NCBI GenBank assembly: GCA_900545525.1
Contig: UQZX01000029.1
Span: 1-31,074 of the forward strand
DNA length: 31,074 nt
DNA from: an uncultured Prevotella sp.
GTDB taxonomy: Bacteria > Bacteroidota > Bacteroidia > Bacteroidales > Bacteroidaceae
Direction of reading: 5' to 3'
Shown: positions 16,608 through 26,497 of the stretch, in pieces
Layout of the letters: each line of letters begins with the position of its first letter
Position numbering within the stretch: position 1 is the first letter of the stretch
Position numbers and translations under genes: made by a program
The notes under the pieces: generated by a model
Databases searched by the model: none
Told to the model about the DNA's origin: nothing
What the model saw: the letters and a program-made list of their open reading frames with translations, nothing else

Positions 16608-19229
16608 ATGAACATTATTAAAAGTTTTATATTCGCAACCTGTCTTAGCGTATCATCACTTTCATACGCCAAGGCTAAAATAGAAATAAAGACGCAGACA
16701 CCGCAAACCGAATATGCGGCATCGCTGCTCAGCGGTATCGAGTGGAAATACAAAGTAAGGATAGACATTGCCAAACAGAAAGGGCTGGAAGCCGAGGGCT
16801 TCACCATAACACGCAAGGGCAAGAGCATAACAATAACGGGCAACGACGCGTCGGGAACGATATACGGTGTGAACAAACTGCTTGAGATATACCGCACGGA
16901 AGGAACGCTCGACGGCATTGCCGCCATAACGGAGGCACCGGAAATGAAGCTGCGCGGCGCGTGCGTGGGACTGCAGAAGACCGTCTATCTGCCCGGTCAC
17001 AGGGTGTACGAATATCCGTATACCCCCGAGAACTTCCCGTGGTTCTACGACAAGCAGCTGTGGACGAGGTATCTCGACATGCTCGCCGCAAGCAACATGA
17101 ACACCGTGTACCTGTGGAACGGCCATCCTTTCGCGTCGCTCGTCAAGCTGAAGGACTATCCCTTCGCGGCAGAGGTTGACGACGCCACGATGGACAAGAA
17201 TCAGGAGATGTTCACCTTCCTCACGCAGGAAGCGTCACGCCGCGGCATACAGGTGATACAGATGTTCTACAACATCATACTCTCAAAGCCGTTTGCCGAC
17301 CACTACGGACTGAAGACGCAGGACCGCAACCGCCCCATCACCCCGCTCATCAGTGACTACACGCGCAAGAGCATCGCGGCATTCATACAGAAATATCCCA
17401 ACGTGGGATTTCTCGTATGCTTAGGAGAGGCCATGTCGGGCATCGACACCGACATTGAATGGATGACAAAGACCATCATCCCGGGAATAAAGGACGGTCT
17501 GGAGGCTTCGGGACGCACGGACATACCGCCGATAATACTTCGCTCGCACGACACCGACGGTCCCAAGGTGCTGGAGGCATCACTGCCGCTATACCCCAAC
17601 ATATATACAATGTCGAAGTATACAGGCGAGAGCCTGACGACATACGAGCCGCGCGGCCCGTGGGCCGAGACGCACAGGCAGCTCAGCAGCGCGGCGCCGA
17701 TACACATCAGCAACGTACACATACTCGCTAACCTCGAGCCGTGGCGCTGGAGCTCGCCGGCATTCACGAGCAAGGTGGTGCAGGCGATGCACAAGGTGCA
17801 CGGAGCCAACGGCCTGCACCTCTATCCGCAGGCCAACTACTGGGACTGGCCATACACGGCAGACAAGATTGGAACTGACGGACGGCAGCTGCAGATTGAC
17901 CGCGACTGGATGTGGTACGACGCATGGGGACGCTACGCATGGCAGGCCGACCGCGGCGAGGACAAGAAGTACTGGGCAAAGAAACTTGCCGCGTATTACG
18001 GAACCACCACGGCAGAGGCCATGAGCATCATCAAGGCGTACGACGAGAGCGGCGAGATTGCCCCGAAGCTGATACGCCGCTTCGGCATTACGGAGGGCAA
18101 CCGCCAGTGCCTGCTGCTCGGAATGAAGATGAGCGAGCTTGTAAACCCGTACAAGTACACCATATATCCGGGATTCTACGAGAGCTGCGGTCCCGAGGGC
18201 GAGAAACTGATAGAATATGTCGAGAAGGAATGGAAGAAGGAGAAGCACGCGGGCGAGCTGCCGCTCAACATCGTTGACGAGTGCGCCGTACACGGCGACA
18301 AGGCCGTGCAGGCAATAGAGCTGGCCGCGCCGCACATCACTAAGAACCGCGACGAATACGAACGTCTTGCCAACGACATGCGCTGCTACAAGGCATTCGC
18401 CGATGCCTTCCGCTTTAAGGTTCTTGCCGCACAGCAGGTTCTAAACTACAAGTGGAGCAAGGACATAAAATATCTTCACGCCGCCGTGCCGCTGCTTGAG
18501 GAGAGCAACTCATACTGGAAAGAGCTTGTAAGGCTCACCAGGGACACATATTATTATGCCAACAGCATGCAGACATCACAGCGCCGCATACCGGTTGGCG
18601 GCGACGACGGCAAGTTCAAGACATGGGAGGAGATGCAGACGGTGTACGACGAGGAACTTGACAACCTGAAAGCCAACATCCATTCACTGGAAAACCCGGG
18701 AACGGGAAGTGCCGGAGTGAAGAATCCCGTGGCACGCAACGCCTCGATAAGGCTCATAAGCCCGTACAAGACGGTAAGGATTGAAAAGGGCGCGCAGCTG
18801 TTTGAGAACCGTCCTGAACTTGTAGACTCCGTAGCTGCCGAGCTGGCGGACATGAACGCGCTCGTACTGAACCGTGACACTACGCGCATAAAGGGCGCGA
18901 CGGTGGAGTTTGAGTGCGACAGGCCCGTGCAGATGCTCGTGGGCTTCTTCATCGACGACCAGAACAAGTTTGCCTCACCTCCAAAGCTTGAGACCGACGC
19001 CACGGGCAACGAGTACGGACAGGCCGAGCCGGTGATAAGCAACGCCATAAGCATGAGCGGCATGCCCATAGCAAACATCCATTCATATCATTTCAACGCC
19101 GGACACCACGTGATTAACCTGCCGAAGGGCATCATCATGGTTGCGGGATTCACTGAGACCGACCTCAAGGTGCGCGACGCCGGACTTAACGGCGGCAGCG
19201 GCGAGGTGGACTGGCTATTCATGAAATAA
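16608..19229 (+). CDS. Secreted GH138-like alpha-D-galacturonidase
   Basis: The 873-residue protein has a signal peptide (MNIIKSFIFATCLSVSSLSYA). Residues ~25-105 form a GH67N/GH20b-like alpha-beta domain (ITGNDASGTIYGVNKLLEIY). A TIM-barrel follows (~110-440), then helical and beta domains; the region after ~700 looks like a sandwich (VEFECDRPVQMLVGFFI). Candidate acids are E274 in FLVCLGEAMSG and E341 in YTGESLTTYE, 67 residues apart. I recall the catalytic pair E294/E361 in the GH138 alpha-galacturonidase BpGH138, the same spacing. GH138 removes alpha-D-GalA from rhamnogalacturonan II, and its B. thetaiotaomicron member BT0997 is encoded beside a GH137-GH2 protein, as here. A GH67-like uronidase is the main alternative. 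A 63-bp gap precedes the gene; the next starts 13 bp after it. Confidence 0.68.
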   Translation: MNIIKSFIFATCLSVSSLSYAKAKIEIKTQTPQTEYAASLLSGIEWKYKVRIDIAKQKGLEAEGFTITRKGKSITITGNDASGTIYGVNKLLEIYRTEGTLDGIAAITEAPEMKLRGACVGLQKTVYLPGHRVYEYPYTPENFPWFYDKQLWTRYLDMLAASNMNTVYLWNGHPFASLVKLKDYPFAAEVDDATMDKNQEMFTFLTQEASRRGIQVIQMFYNIILSKPFADHYGLKTQDRNRPITPLISDYTRKSIAAFIQKYPNVGFLVCLGEAMSGIDTDIEWMTKTIIPGIKDGLEASGRTDIPPIILRSHDTDGPKVLEASLPLYPNIYTMSKYTGESLTTYEPRGPWAETHRQLSSAAPIHISNVHILANLEPWRWSSPAFTSKVVQAMHKVHGANGLHLYPQANYWDWPYTADKIGTDGRQLQIDRDWMWYDAWGRYAWQADRGEDKKYWAKKLAAYYGTTTAEAMSIIKAYDESGEIAPKLIRRFGITEGNRQCLLLGMKMSELVNPYKYTIYPGFYESCGPEGEKLIEYVEKEWKKEKHAGELPLNIVDECAVHGDKAVQAIELAAPHITKNRDEYERLANDMRCYKAFADAFRFKVLAAQQVLNYKWSKDIKYLHAAVPLLEESNSYWKELVRLTRDTYYYANSMQTSQRRIPVGGDDGKFKTWEEMQTVYDEELDNLKANIHSLENPGTGSAGVKNPVARNASIRLISPYKTVRIEKGAQLFENRPELVDSVAAELADMNALVLNRDTTRIKGATVEFECDRPVQMLVGFFIDDQNKFASPPKLETDATGNEYGQAEPVISNAISMSGMPIANIHSYHFNAGHHVINLPKGIIMVAGFTETDLKVRDAGLNGGSGEVDWLFMK

Positions 19230-19242
19230 CACTTAATAATAA

Positions 19243-22200
19243 ATGGTAAAGAATTTCATTTTTATATTGTTACTGCTTATCGGAGCCAACGCTCAGGCAC
19301 AGAATAAGCAGAAAAGACGCACCAAGGCAAAAGCAAGGACGCATGTGGCGGTGAGTCAGAAAGAAATGAGCAAGATATACGAAAAGGTAAGAACTCCGTA
19401 TAAATATGGCATGGTCGTAGCTCCGCAGAGCAACGACCGCAAGATAGACTGCCCGACAGTGTTCCGTGAAGGCGACTCATGGTATATGACATACGTATGC
19501 TATAACGGCTCAAACGGCACTAACGGCAGAGGATACGAGACATGGCTTGCCAAGAGCGATGACCTGCTTCATTGGGAGACATTGGGCAGAATACTCGTTT
19601 TCGGAGACAAAGGCTGGGACATGAACCAGCGCGGAGGCTTTCCGGCACTGATTGACTATGAATGGGGCGGAAGCTACAACATACAGAAGTTCAGAGACCG
19701 CTACTGGATGACATACATAGGCGGAGCCGGAACCGGATATGAGGCAGTAAACGCTCCTCTGAGCATAGGTCTTGCATCCACCGACAAGGATGTTACGACC
19801 GCACATCCGTGGGAGACATACGACAAGCCCATACTCTCTTATGACGACAAGAACGTGCAGTGGTGGGAGCACATGACCCAATATAAGAGCAATGTTTATA
19901 AGATTGACAAGAAGAAATTCGGATACCAGTTCATGATGTACTACAATGCCGGAGGCAAGGATGCCACTCACCCAAAGGGCGAACGCATCGGAGTTGCATT
20001 CTCCAATGACATGAAGAAGTGGAAACGATACAAAGCCAATCCTATATTCGCACACGACTCTGACGGGACCATCACCGGCGATGCACAAATAGTAAAGATG
20101 GGCAACATATATGTTATGTTCTATTTCTCTGCATTCAACCCCACACGCGAATACAACGCATACAACACGTTTGCAGCAAGCTATGACATGATAAACTGGA
20201 CCGACTGGCAGGGGGCTGATCTTATAATTCCGTCAAAGTCATACGATGAGATGTTCGCCCACAAGAGCTACGTGATATATCACAACGGCGTGGTATATCA
20301 CTTCTATTGCGCCGTGAACAATCCCGGACAACGCGGCATAGCCCTTGCAACAAGCAAGCCCATGGGACAGAGCGAGGTTCATTTTCCCGAACCCGATGCC
20401 ACAGGTAAACGCTTTACATCTTCGCTGAATGACAAATGGGACATTACATTTGACAAGAAGACGTTCACAAAAGACATTCCTTATAACCTTGACGACTATT
20501 ACGGAGCATTGCAGAAAGAGCACGGCAATCTGCACGGCAGGGCTGTATTCAAAAAGAACTTTACGGCTCCTGATATGGAAGACAAGGAATATTTCCTGAG
20601 ATTCGAAGGCGTAGGTACATACGCCGAGATTATTCTCAACGGCAAGAACCTTGGCAGATACGACATCGGAAGGACAACAGAGACTATTAACATCACCAAG
20701 AGCGTGCGCAAAGGCGCAGAAAACAGCCTTGAGGTCAGGGTGTCACATCCCAAAGGAATAACAGACATGCCCTGGGTGTGCGGCGGCTGCAGTTCGGAAT
20801 GGGGCTTCAGCGAAGGCTCACAGCCATTCGGCATATACCGTCCTGTTGTACTGGAAGTTACGGACAAGATAAGGATTGAGCCATTCGGAGTGCATGTATG
20901 GAACAACGAGAAGGCTGACAGCATATTCGTAGATACAGAGGTACGCAACTATTCCGACAAACCGGCGGAAATAAGCGTCATCAGCAAGATATGCGAGACT
21001 GGCGGCAAACAGGTGATACGCCTTACGGAAAACATAACTCTTGCCGCAGGCGAAACCAGAACCATAAGACAAAAGTCTGCCATCGCCAATCCACACCTGT
21101 GGACAATGGAAAAGCCGTATCTTTATAAGCTCAACAGCATGATAAAGCGTAACGGCAAGGCCACAGACGACCTGCTGACACCATTTGGTGTGAGGACATG
21201 CAGCTGGCCGCTGACACGCAACGATGGCGACAAGCGTTTCTTCCTTAACGGCAAGCCTACATATATCAACGGTGTATGCGAGTACGAGCACATGTTTGGT
21301 CAGAGCCACGCTTTCTCCAATGAACAGATTGACGCGCGAATGAAAGAGGTGAAGAGCGCCGGTTTCAACGCATTCAGAGACGCACACCAGCCTCACAACC
21401 TGCATTACAAGGATATCATCGACAGAGACGGCATACTGTGGTGGCCACAGTTCTCGGCACATATATGGTACGACACCCCGCAGTTCAGGGAAAGTTTCAA
21501 GCGTCACCTCGTGCAATGGGTAAAGGAACGCCGCAACTCTCCTTCGATAATATTGTGGGGACTACAGAACGAGAGCACCCTTCCTGCCGAGTTCGCGCAA
21601 GAGTGTTCTGACATAATACGCAGCCTCGACCCTACATGCGGTACAATGCGCCTCATCACGACATGCAACGGCGGAGAGGGAACAGACTGGAACGTGGTGC
21701 AGAACTGGAGCGGCACATACGGCGGGAAGTTAGAAAACTACGGCAATGAGCTGAAACAGGCCGACCAGCTTCTTAACGGAGAATACGGCGCATGGCGCAC
21801 CTTGGGCAATCATACAGGCGACAGATATACGGAAGAAAAGCATTGCGACATCCTTGAACGCAAATGCCAGCTTGCCGAAAGCGTAAAAGACAGCGTATGC
21901 GGCCAGTTCCTATGGGTGCTGCAAAGCCACGACAACCCCGGCCGCCGCCAGCCCGAGGAGGCGCTGAGACGCATAGACAAGGTTGGCCCGTTCAACCACA
22001 AAGGAATATTCACGGCATGGGAACAGCCCGTGGATGCCTTCTATATGTATAAGTCGCGCTATATACCGGCTGAGAAAGAGCCGATGGTATACATCGTTCC
22101 CAACATCAGCAAGGACAGCATACGCGTATATAGCAACTGCGGTTCGGTAAAACTCAGCTGCGGCAAATGGAGCGAGACGAAAAGCAAGGCAAAAGGCACG

Positions 22201-23283
22201 TCGCTGTTCAAGTGGACGGATGCCGCCCTGGACGGTGATGTAATAACTGCCACGGCCTATCACAACGGCAAGGCTGTGGCTGCCGACTCGCTCGCCATGC
22301 CGTCATACCACGGGTGGGACGAATCTGTATTCAGGCCCGCCGAAGGCTATCACTATTATCACAACATCAACTGCGGAGGAGACGAGTATATAGATGTGTT
22401 CGGAACAAGCTGGTCTCAGGACAACACCACGTGGTCTAAGTCGTGGGGCAGCAAGTTCCCCGAAGAAGCAAGCCCCTATCAGGCCAGCCAGACATCCAGC
22501 CAGATGCTCATGACCTCTCCGCTGTTCCGCAGGTCGCGCTTCGGCCGTCACGAATTGTCTTATCACCTGCCTACACCTCCGGGCGACTACCGCGTGGAGC
22601 TGTACTTCATTGAGCCGTGGTATGGAAGAGGTGCGAGCGAGACAACAGACTACGAGGGACTGCGCATGTTCGATGTTGCCATAAACGACATTGTCGTCAT
22701 CAAAGACCTTGACCTGTGGGCACAGGCAAGATTCGGCAAGCCATACAAGCGCGTGATTGATGTGCATAACAGCGGCAACGAGATAAAGATAGACTTCCCG
22801 AAAGTAAATGCCGGACAGGCTATAATATCAGCCATTGCCGTGGCTTCAAAAAAAGAGAGCACCGCCACGGTGGACTATCCCGTAACAAAGGACATGTGGA
22901 AGAACTTCGACAAGGATATCTTCACAACCACTCCCGACAGTCTGCTGCCGCCAAAGACCAACAGTTCTATTACGGCAGAGGGCATACTCAACAATGGTGT
23001 CATGACATTCAACTACAATGTCGGTGTGGCAAAGGTATATGCACTTCGCTTCCGCTATTACAATCCGGAAAAGGAAAGGGCACTGCACGTCAAGATTACC
23101 GACCTTAACGGCGTTGTTTATAAAGAGGACGACATAACCTTTGTAAAGACACCCGAGAAAAAGACAAAGCGCCGCAACACCAGCATAACCACAGGCTCGC
23201 AGACAAATGCCGGAAGCTATATTGTTACGCTTACGGGCGAGGGAATGGAGAATATGCTGTTTGATAAACTCACTATCGAATAA
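19243..23283 (+). CDS. Beta-propeller (GH137/GH43-like) + GH2 + malectin-like fusion enzyme
   Basis: This 1346-residue secreted protein (signal MVKNFIFILLLLIGANAQA) is a multidomain fusion. Residues ~55-385 are a five-bladed propeller of the GH43/GH137 kind (IDCPTVFREGDSWYMTYV, GVAFSNDMKKWKRY, TGDAQIVKMGNIYVMFYFSA). Residues ~390-1015 are GH2: a jelly-roll (AVFKKNFTAP, EGVGTYAEIILNGKNLG), an Ig domain and a TIM barrel with acid/base E777 in WGLQNES and nucleophile E847 in LNGEYGAW. Residues ~1025-1200 are malectin/CBM57-like (RVELYFIEPWYG, FDVAINDIVVIKDLDL), then a C-terminal ~130-residue beta domain. GH137-GH2 protein BT0996 has beta-L-arabinofuranosidase and beta-D-glucuronidase activity on RG-II side chains, and this has the same layout. 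The GH2 residues are intact; the propeller family is inferred. It begins 13 bp after the GH138-like gene and ends 5 bp before the next. Confidence 0.8.
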   Translation: MVKNFIFILLLLIGANAQAQNKQKRRTKAKARTHVAVSQKEMSKIYEKVRTPYKYGMVVAPQSNDRKIDCPTVFREGDSWYMTYVCYNGSNGTNGRGYETWLAKSDDLLHWETLGRILVFGDKGWDMNQRGGFPALIDYEWGGSYNIQKFRDRYWMTYIGGAGTGYEAVNAPLSIGLASTDKDVTTAHPWETYDKPILSYDDKNVQWWEHMTQYKSNVYKIDKKKFGYQFMMYYNAGGKDATHPKGERIGVAFSNDMKKWKRYKANPIFAHDSDGTITGDAQIVKMGNIYVMFYFSAFNPTREYNAYNTFAASYDMINWTDWQGADLIIPSKSYDEMFAHKSYVIYHNGVVYHFYCAVNNPGQRGIALATSKPMGQSEVHFPEPDATGKRFTSSLNDKWDITFDKKTFTKDIPYNLDDYYGALQKEHGNLHGRAVFKKNFTAPDMEDKEYFLRFEGVGTYAEIILNGKNLGRYDIGRTTETINITKSVRKGAENSLEVRVSHPKGITDMPWVCGGCSSEWGFSEGSQPFGIYRPVVLEVTDKIRIEPFGVHVWNNEKADSIFVDTEVRNYSDKPAEISVISKICETGGKQVIRLTENITLAAGETRTIRQKSAIANPHLWTMEKPYLYKLNSMIKRNGKATDDLLTPFGVRTCSWPLTRNDGDKRFFLNGKPTYINGVCEYEHMFGQSHAFSNEQIDARMKEVKSAGFNAFRDAHQPHNLHYKDIIDRDGILWWPQFSAHIWYDTPQFRESFKRHLVQWVKERRNSPSIILWGLQNESTLPAEFAQECSDIIRSLDPTCGTMRLITTCNGGEGTDWNVVQNWSGTYGGKLENYGNELKQADQLLNGEYGAWRTLGNHTGDRYTEEKHCDILERKCQLAESVKDSVCGQFLWVLQSHDNPGRRQPEEALRRIDKVGPFNHKGIFTAWEQPVDAFYMYKSRYIPAEKEPMVYIVPNISKDSIRVYSNCGSVKLSCGKWSETKSKAKGTSLFKWTDAALDGDVITATAYHNGKAVAADSLAMPSYHGWDESVFRPAEGYHYYHNINCGGDEYIDVFGTSWSQDNTTWSKSWGSKFPEEASPYQASQTSSQMLMTSPLFRRSRFGRHELSYHLPTPPGDYRVELYFIEPWYGRGASETTDYEGLRMFDVAINDIVVIKDLDLWAQARFGKPYKRVIDVHNSGNEIKIDFPKVNAGQAIISAIAVASKKESTATVDYPVTKDMWKNFDKDIFTTTPDSLLPPKTNSSITAEGILNNGVMTFNYNVGVAKVYALRFRYYNPEKERALHVKITDLNGVVYKEDDITFVKTPEKKTKRRNTSITTGSQTNAGSYIVTLTGEGMENMLFDKLTIE

Positions 23284-23288
23284 CATTT

Positions 23289-26200
23289 ATGAGAAAAACA
23301 TTTATATCATTGCTCATTGCCATAACAGCCGGCAATATATCGGCACACGACTGGGAGAACCAGCACGTGCTGCAGATAAACCGCGAGCCGGCAAGAGCAT
23401 CGTTCACGCCATTCCGCCACAAGCCGGGCGACATGTCCGTGTCGCTCGACGGCGCATGGAAGTTCAACTGGACAAAAACGCCCGACGAGCAGCCGGAGGA
23501 TTTCTACCGCACAGACTTCGACGACAGCGCGTGGAAAACGTTCCCCGTGCCGGGCGACTGGGAGGTGAACGGCTACGGCACACCGATATATTGCAGCTCG
23601 GGATACACCTTCAGGATAGACCCGCCGTTCGTGATGAGGGAGCCGAAGCAGGGCTACACCACGTTCGACGAGCGCAACCCCACGGGATGCTACCGCAGGA
23701 CATTCACCATACCGTCAGACTGGAACGGCAAAGAAGTGTACATACATTTCGGCTCCGTGTCGAGTGCATTTTATATCTGGATAAACGGCATACGCGTGGG
23801 ATATTCACAAGACAGCATGTCACCAGCCGAGTTCCGTATAACCCAATACCTAAAACCGGGCACGAACCATATAGCCCTGCAGGTTTTCAAATATTCGGAC
23901 GGCAGCTACCTTGAGGATCAGGACACATGGCGCATAGCGGGCATTCACCGCAGCGTGACGCTATATGCCACGCCCAAGATAAGGATACGCGACTTCGGCG
24001 TGCGCACAATACTTGATGACGACTATCAGGACGCGACGCTTATCATTGACCCGCAACTGTCTGTCATCGGCGGACAGCGCGGCGAGGGCTACTTCGTGGA
24101 GGCACGGCTGACGGACGCCGACGGCAACAATGTGACAGACAGCACGCTGCGCCACGATGCCGCGGAGATACTTAACCTCGACCACAAGGCAAAGATTATG
24201 AACGCCCGCAACCCGCAGCGCGGACACGCCATGTGGGGATGGCTGCGGGCAAGGATAAAGAACCCGAGGAAATGGACGGCCGAGACACCGTATCTGTACA
24301 CCCTGCGCCTGTCGCTGACCGACGGCAAGGGCGAGCTGATAGAGCAGGTGGAGACAAAAATCGGATTCCGCCGCCTTGAGATTAAGGATGGACGCTTTCT
24401 CGTTAACGGACGGCAGGTGCGCTTCCGCGGCGTCAACCGCCAGGAGATGGACGAGAACACGGGCCGCGTGATAAGCACGGAGCAGATGGTGAGGGACATC
24501 ACGCTGCTGAAGCGGTGCAACGTCAACGCCGTGCGCACGGGCCACTATCCCAACGACCCGCGCTGGTATGAGCTTTGCAACAAATACGGCATATACGTAA
24601 TGGACGAGGCCAACCTCGAGGAACACGGTCTGCGGGGAACGCTCGCAAGCGATCCGTCGTGGGCGGCGGCGTTCATGGACCGCATACAGCGCGTGGTGAT
24701 ACGCGACCGCAACCACCCGTGCGTGGTGTTCTGGTCGCTCGGCAACGAGTCGGGCTACGGCATGAACTTCGCCGCGGCCAGCGCGTGGGCAAGAGAATAC
24801 GACCCCACACGCTTCATACACTATGAGGGAGCGCAGGGCGCAGGCGGCGACGACCCGTCGGCCGTTGACGTGATAAGCCGCTTCTATCCGCGCACGATGG
24901 AAGAATATCACAATCCGGGCGTGAAGGACGACAACATGGAGCGCCCCGAGAACGCGCGCTGGGAGCGTCTGCTCGCCATAGCCGGGAACGCGCCGGGGAC
25001 GCGTCCCGTGCTGACAAGTGAGTATGCGCACGCCATGGGAAACGCCATGGGAAACTTCCGCGAATACTGGGACGAGATATACAGCAACCCGCGCATGCTG
25101 GGCGGATTCATCTGGACATGGGCCGACGAGGCAATTGCCGTCAGACGGCAAGACGGCAAGAGGATGACAGCCTACGGAGGCGACTTCGGCGACAAGCCAA
25201 ACCTGAAGGCGTTCTGCCTCAACGGCGTCATCATGTCCGACCGCAGCCTTACGCCGAAATACTATGAAGTAAAAGCGGTATACTCGCCCATAAAGATTGA
25301 GCTGGAAGGCATGACCGCGCCAGACGGCAGCGGCAAAGCCGCAACCGGAAACGGCAAGACCGCGCTCAGCGGCGGCAGGCTCATGGTAACAAGCCGCGAC
25401 GGCCACGTGTCGCCCGACAACTACCGCTATATGTACAGCCTTACCGCAAACGGCAAGACAACAAGGAGCGGAGAGATAAAGGACTTTATGCTGCCTGCGT
25501 TCAAGTATCCGCAGGATGCCGACGTGCGCCTCAACATAAGCGCGGTGCTAAGGACAGACACGCCGTGGGCGGATGCCGGACACGAGATAGCCTCGGCACA
25601 GTTTGCAATAAACGACCGTCTTGCCACGGCTTTCAAGGCTAATCCGATGAAGGGCGGCAATAATGCGGACATTGAGAAGGCAAAGGCATGGTTCGGCATG
25701 GTGCGCCCGCACTTCTATCATGCCCCGACGGACAACGACAAGGGCTTCGGCAACTGGCTCGCGAAGGAATGGAAAACCAGCAGGCTCGACTCTATGAGCG
25801 TCACCGTTGAAAAGCCGCTCGAGGCAAAGCGCAACGGCGACGGCTCAGTCACCGTGACTGCCACCTACAAATACAGCTGCACGGAGGGAAGCATCACCGC
25901 CGGATATATATACACGATGGCGGCAGACGGCTCAGTTGATTTCCATGCCGAATACACCCCGCAGGGAACACTGCCGACGCTGCCGTGCTTGGGCAACACG
26001 TTCGTGCTGCCCAAGGAGATGACGGCACTGAGCTGGTACGGCCGAGGTCCGCACGACTCCTACCCCGACAGAAACGCCTCCACGCCGATAGGATTGTGGA
26101 ACAGCACGGTGGACAAACAGTACACCCACTACCCGCGCCCGCAGTATAACGGCAACCACGGCGACGTGGCGATGCTAAGAATAACGGATGCCAAAGGCCG

Positions 26201-26441
26201 CGGATGGGCAATAACCGCCGAGGACGTGCCGTTCTCGTTCACCGCCCTGCCCTACTCCACACGGCAGCTGAGCAACACCGCACACGACTGCGACCTTACC
26301 CCTGAAGAGAACGTCTTTCTCGATATAGACGCCGCCGTGCTCGGCATCGGCAACAGCAGCTGCGGACCGGGCGTACTGAAAAAATACACCATTCCCGTAA
26401 GGCCGCACAAGCTGCATCTGAGGTTCACGCCGGTGAGATAA
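23289..26441 (+). CDS. Secreted GH2 beta-galactosidase-type enzyme, LacZ-like
   Basis: The 1050-residue enzyme has a signal peptide (MRKTFISLLIAITAGNISA, cleavage before HDWEN) and the complete five-domain LacZ layout: jelly-roll (SLDGAWKFNWTKTPDEQPED to SVTLYATPKIRIRDFG), two Ig-like domains around a TIM barrel, and a large C-terminal Bgal_small_N domain with GMVRPHFYHAPTDNDKGFGN and LSWYGRGPHDSYPDR. The acid/base is E487 in FWSLGNESGYG and the nucleophile E578 in LTSEYAHAMGN. RGVNRQEMDENTGRV and RTGHYPNDPRWY are standard GH2 motifs. Length is normal for the family. Activity is probably beta-galactosidase, but RG-II loci also use GH2 members for alpha-L-arabinopyranose, so that is an alternative. 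The gene follows the fusion enzyme by 5 bp and ends the operon; an 18-bp piece of its 3' end is duplicated downstream. Confidence 0.92.
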   Translation: MRKTFISLLIAITAGNISAHDWENQHVLQINREPARASFTPFRHKPGDMSVSLDGAWKFNWTKTPDEQPEDFYRTDFDDSAWKTFPVPGDWEVNGYGTPIYCSSGYTFRIDPPFVMREPKQGYTTFDERNPTGCYRRTFTIPSDWNGKEVYIHFGSVSSAFYIWINGIRVGYSQDSMSPAEFRITQYLKPGTNHIALQVFKYSDGSYLEDQDTWRIAGIHRSVTLYATPKIRIRDFGVRTILDDDYQDATLIIDPQLSVIGGQRGEGYFVEARLTDADGNNVTDSTLRHDAAEILNLDHKAKIMNARNPQRGHAMWGWLRARIKNPRKWTAETPYLYTLRLSLTDGKGELIEQVETKIGFRRLEIKDGRFLVNGRQVRFRGVNRQEMDENTGRVISTEQMVRDITLLKRCNVNAVRTGHYPNDPRWYELCNKYGIYVMDEANLEEHGLRGTLASDPSWAAAFMDRIQRVVIRDRNHPCVVFWSLGNESGYGMNFAAASAWAREYDPTRFIHYEGAQGAGGDDPSAVDVISRFYPRTMEEYHNPGVKDDNMERPENARWERLLAIAGNAPGTRPVLTSEYAHAMGNAMGNFREYWDEIYSNPRMLGGFIWTWADEAIAVRRQDGKRMTAYGGDFGDKPNLKAFCLNGVIMSDRSLTPKYYEVKAVYSPIKIELEGMTAPDGSGKAATGNGKTALSGGRLMVTSRDGHVSPDNYRYMYSLTANGKTTRSGEIKDFMLPAFKYPQDADVRLNISAVLRTDTPWADAGHEIASAQFAINDRLATAFKANPMKGGNNADIEKAKAWFGMVRPHFYHAPTDNDKGFGNWLAKEWKTSRLDSMSVTVEKPLEAKRNGDGSVTVTATYKYSCTEGSITAGYIYTMAADGSVDFHAEYTPQGTLPTLPCLGNTFVLPKEMTALSWYGRGPHDSYPDRNASTPIGLWNSTVDKQYTHYPRPQYNGNHGDVAMLRITDAKGRGWAITAEDVPFSFTALPYSTRQLSNTAHDCDLTPEENVFLDIDAAVLGIGNSSCGPGVLKKYTIPVRPHKLHLRFTPVR

Positions 26442-26484
26442 TGAAAAGAATAAAATACGCCTGCGTTTCACGCCGGTGATATAA
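26424..26484. repeat. Direct repeat of the GH2 gene's 3' end
   Basis: TTCACGCCGGTGAGATAA at 26424-26441, which includes the GH2 stop codon, recurs as TTCACGCCGGTGATATAA at 26467-26484 with one difference, offset 43 bp. This looks like a partial tandem duplication at the gene end. Confidence 0.75.
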
Positions 26485-26497
26485 AACATATTCAGGC

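Noticed and set aside
23961..25406. 481-codon open frame antisense to the LacZ-like gene
   Set aside because: It is a mirror frame of a GC-rich coding region with well-supported catalytic motifs on the + strand; the translation is low-complexity and unlike any family.
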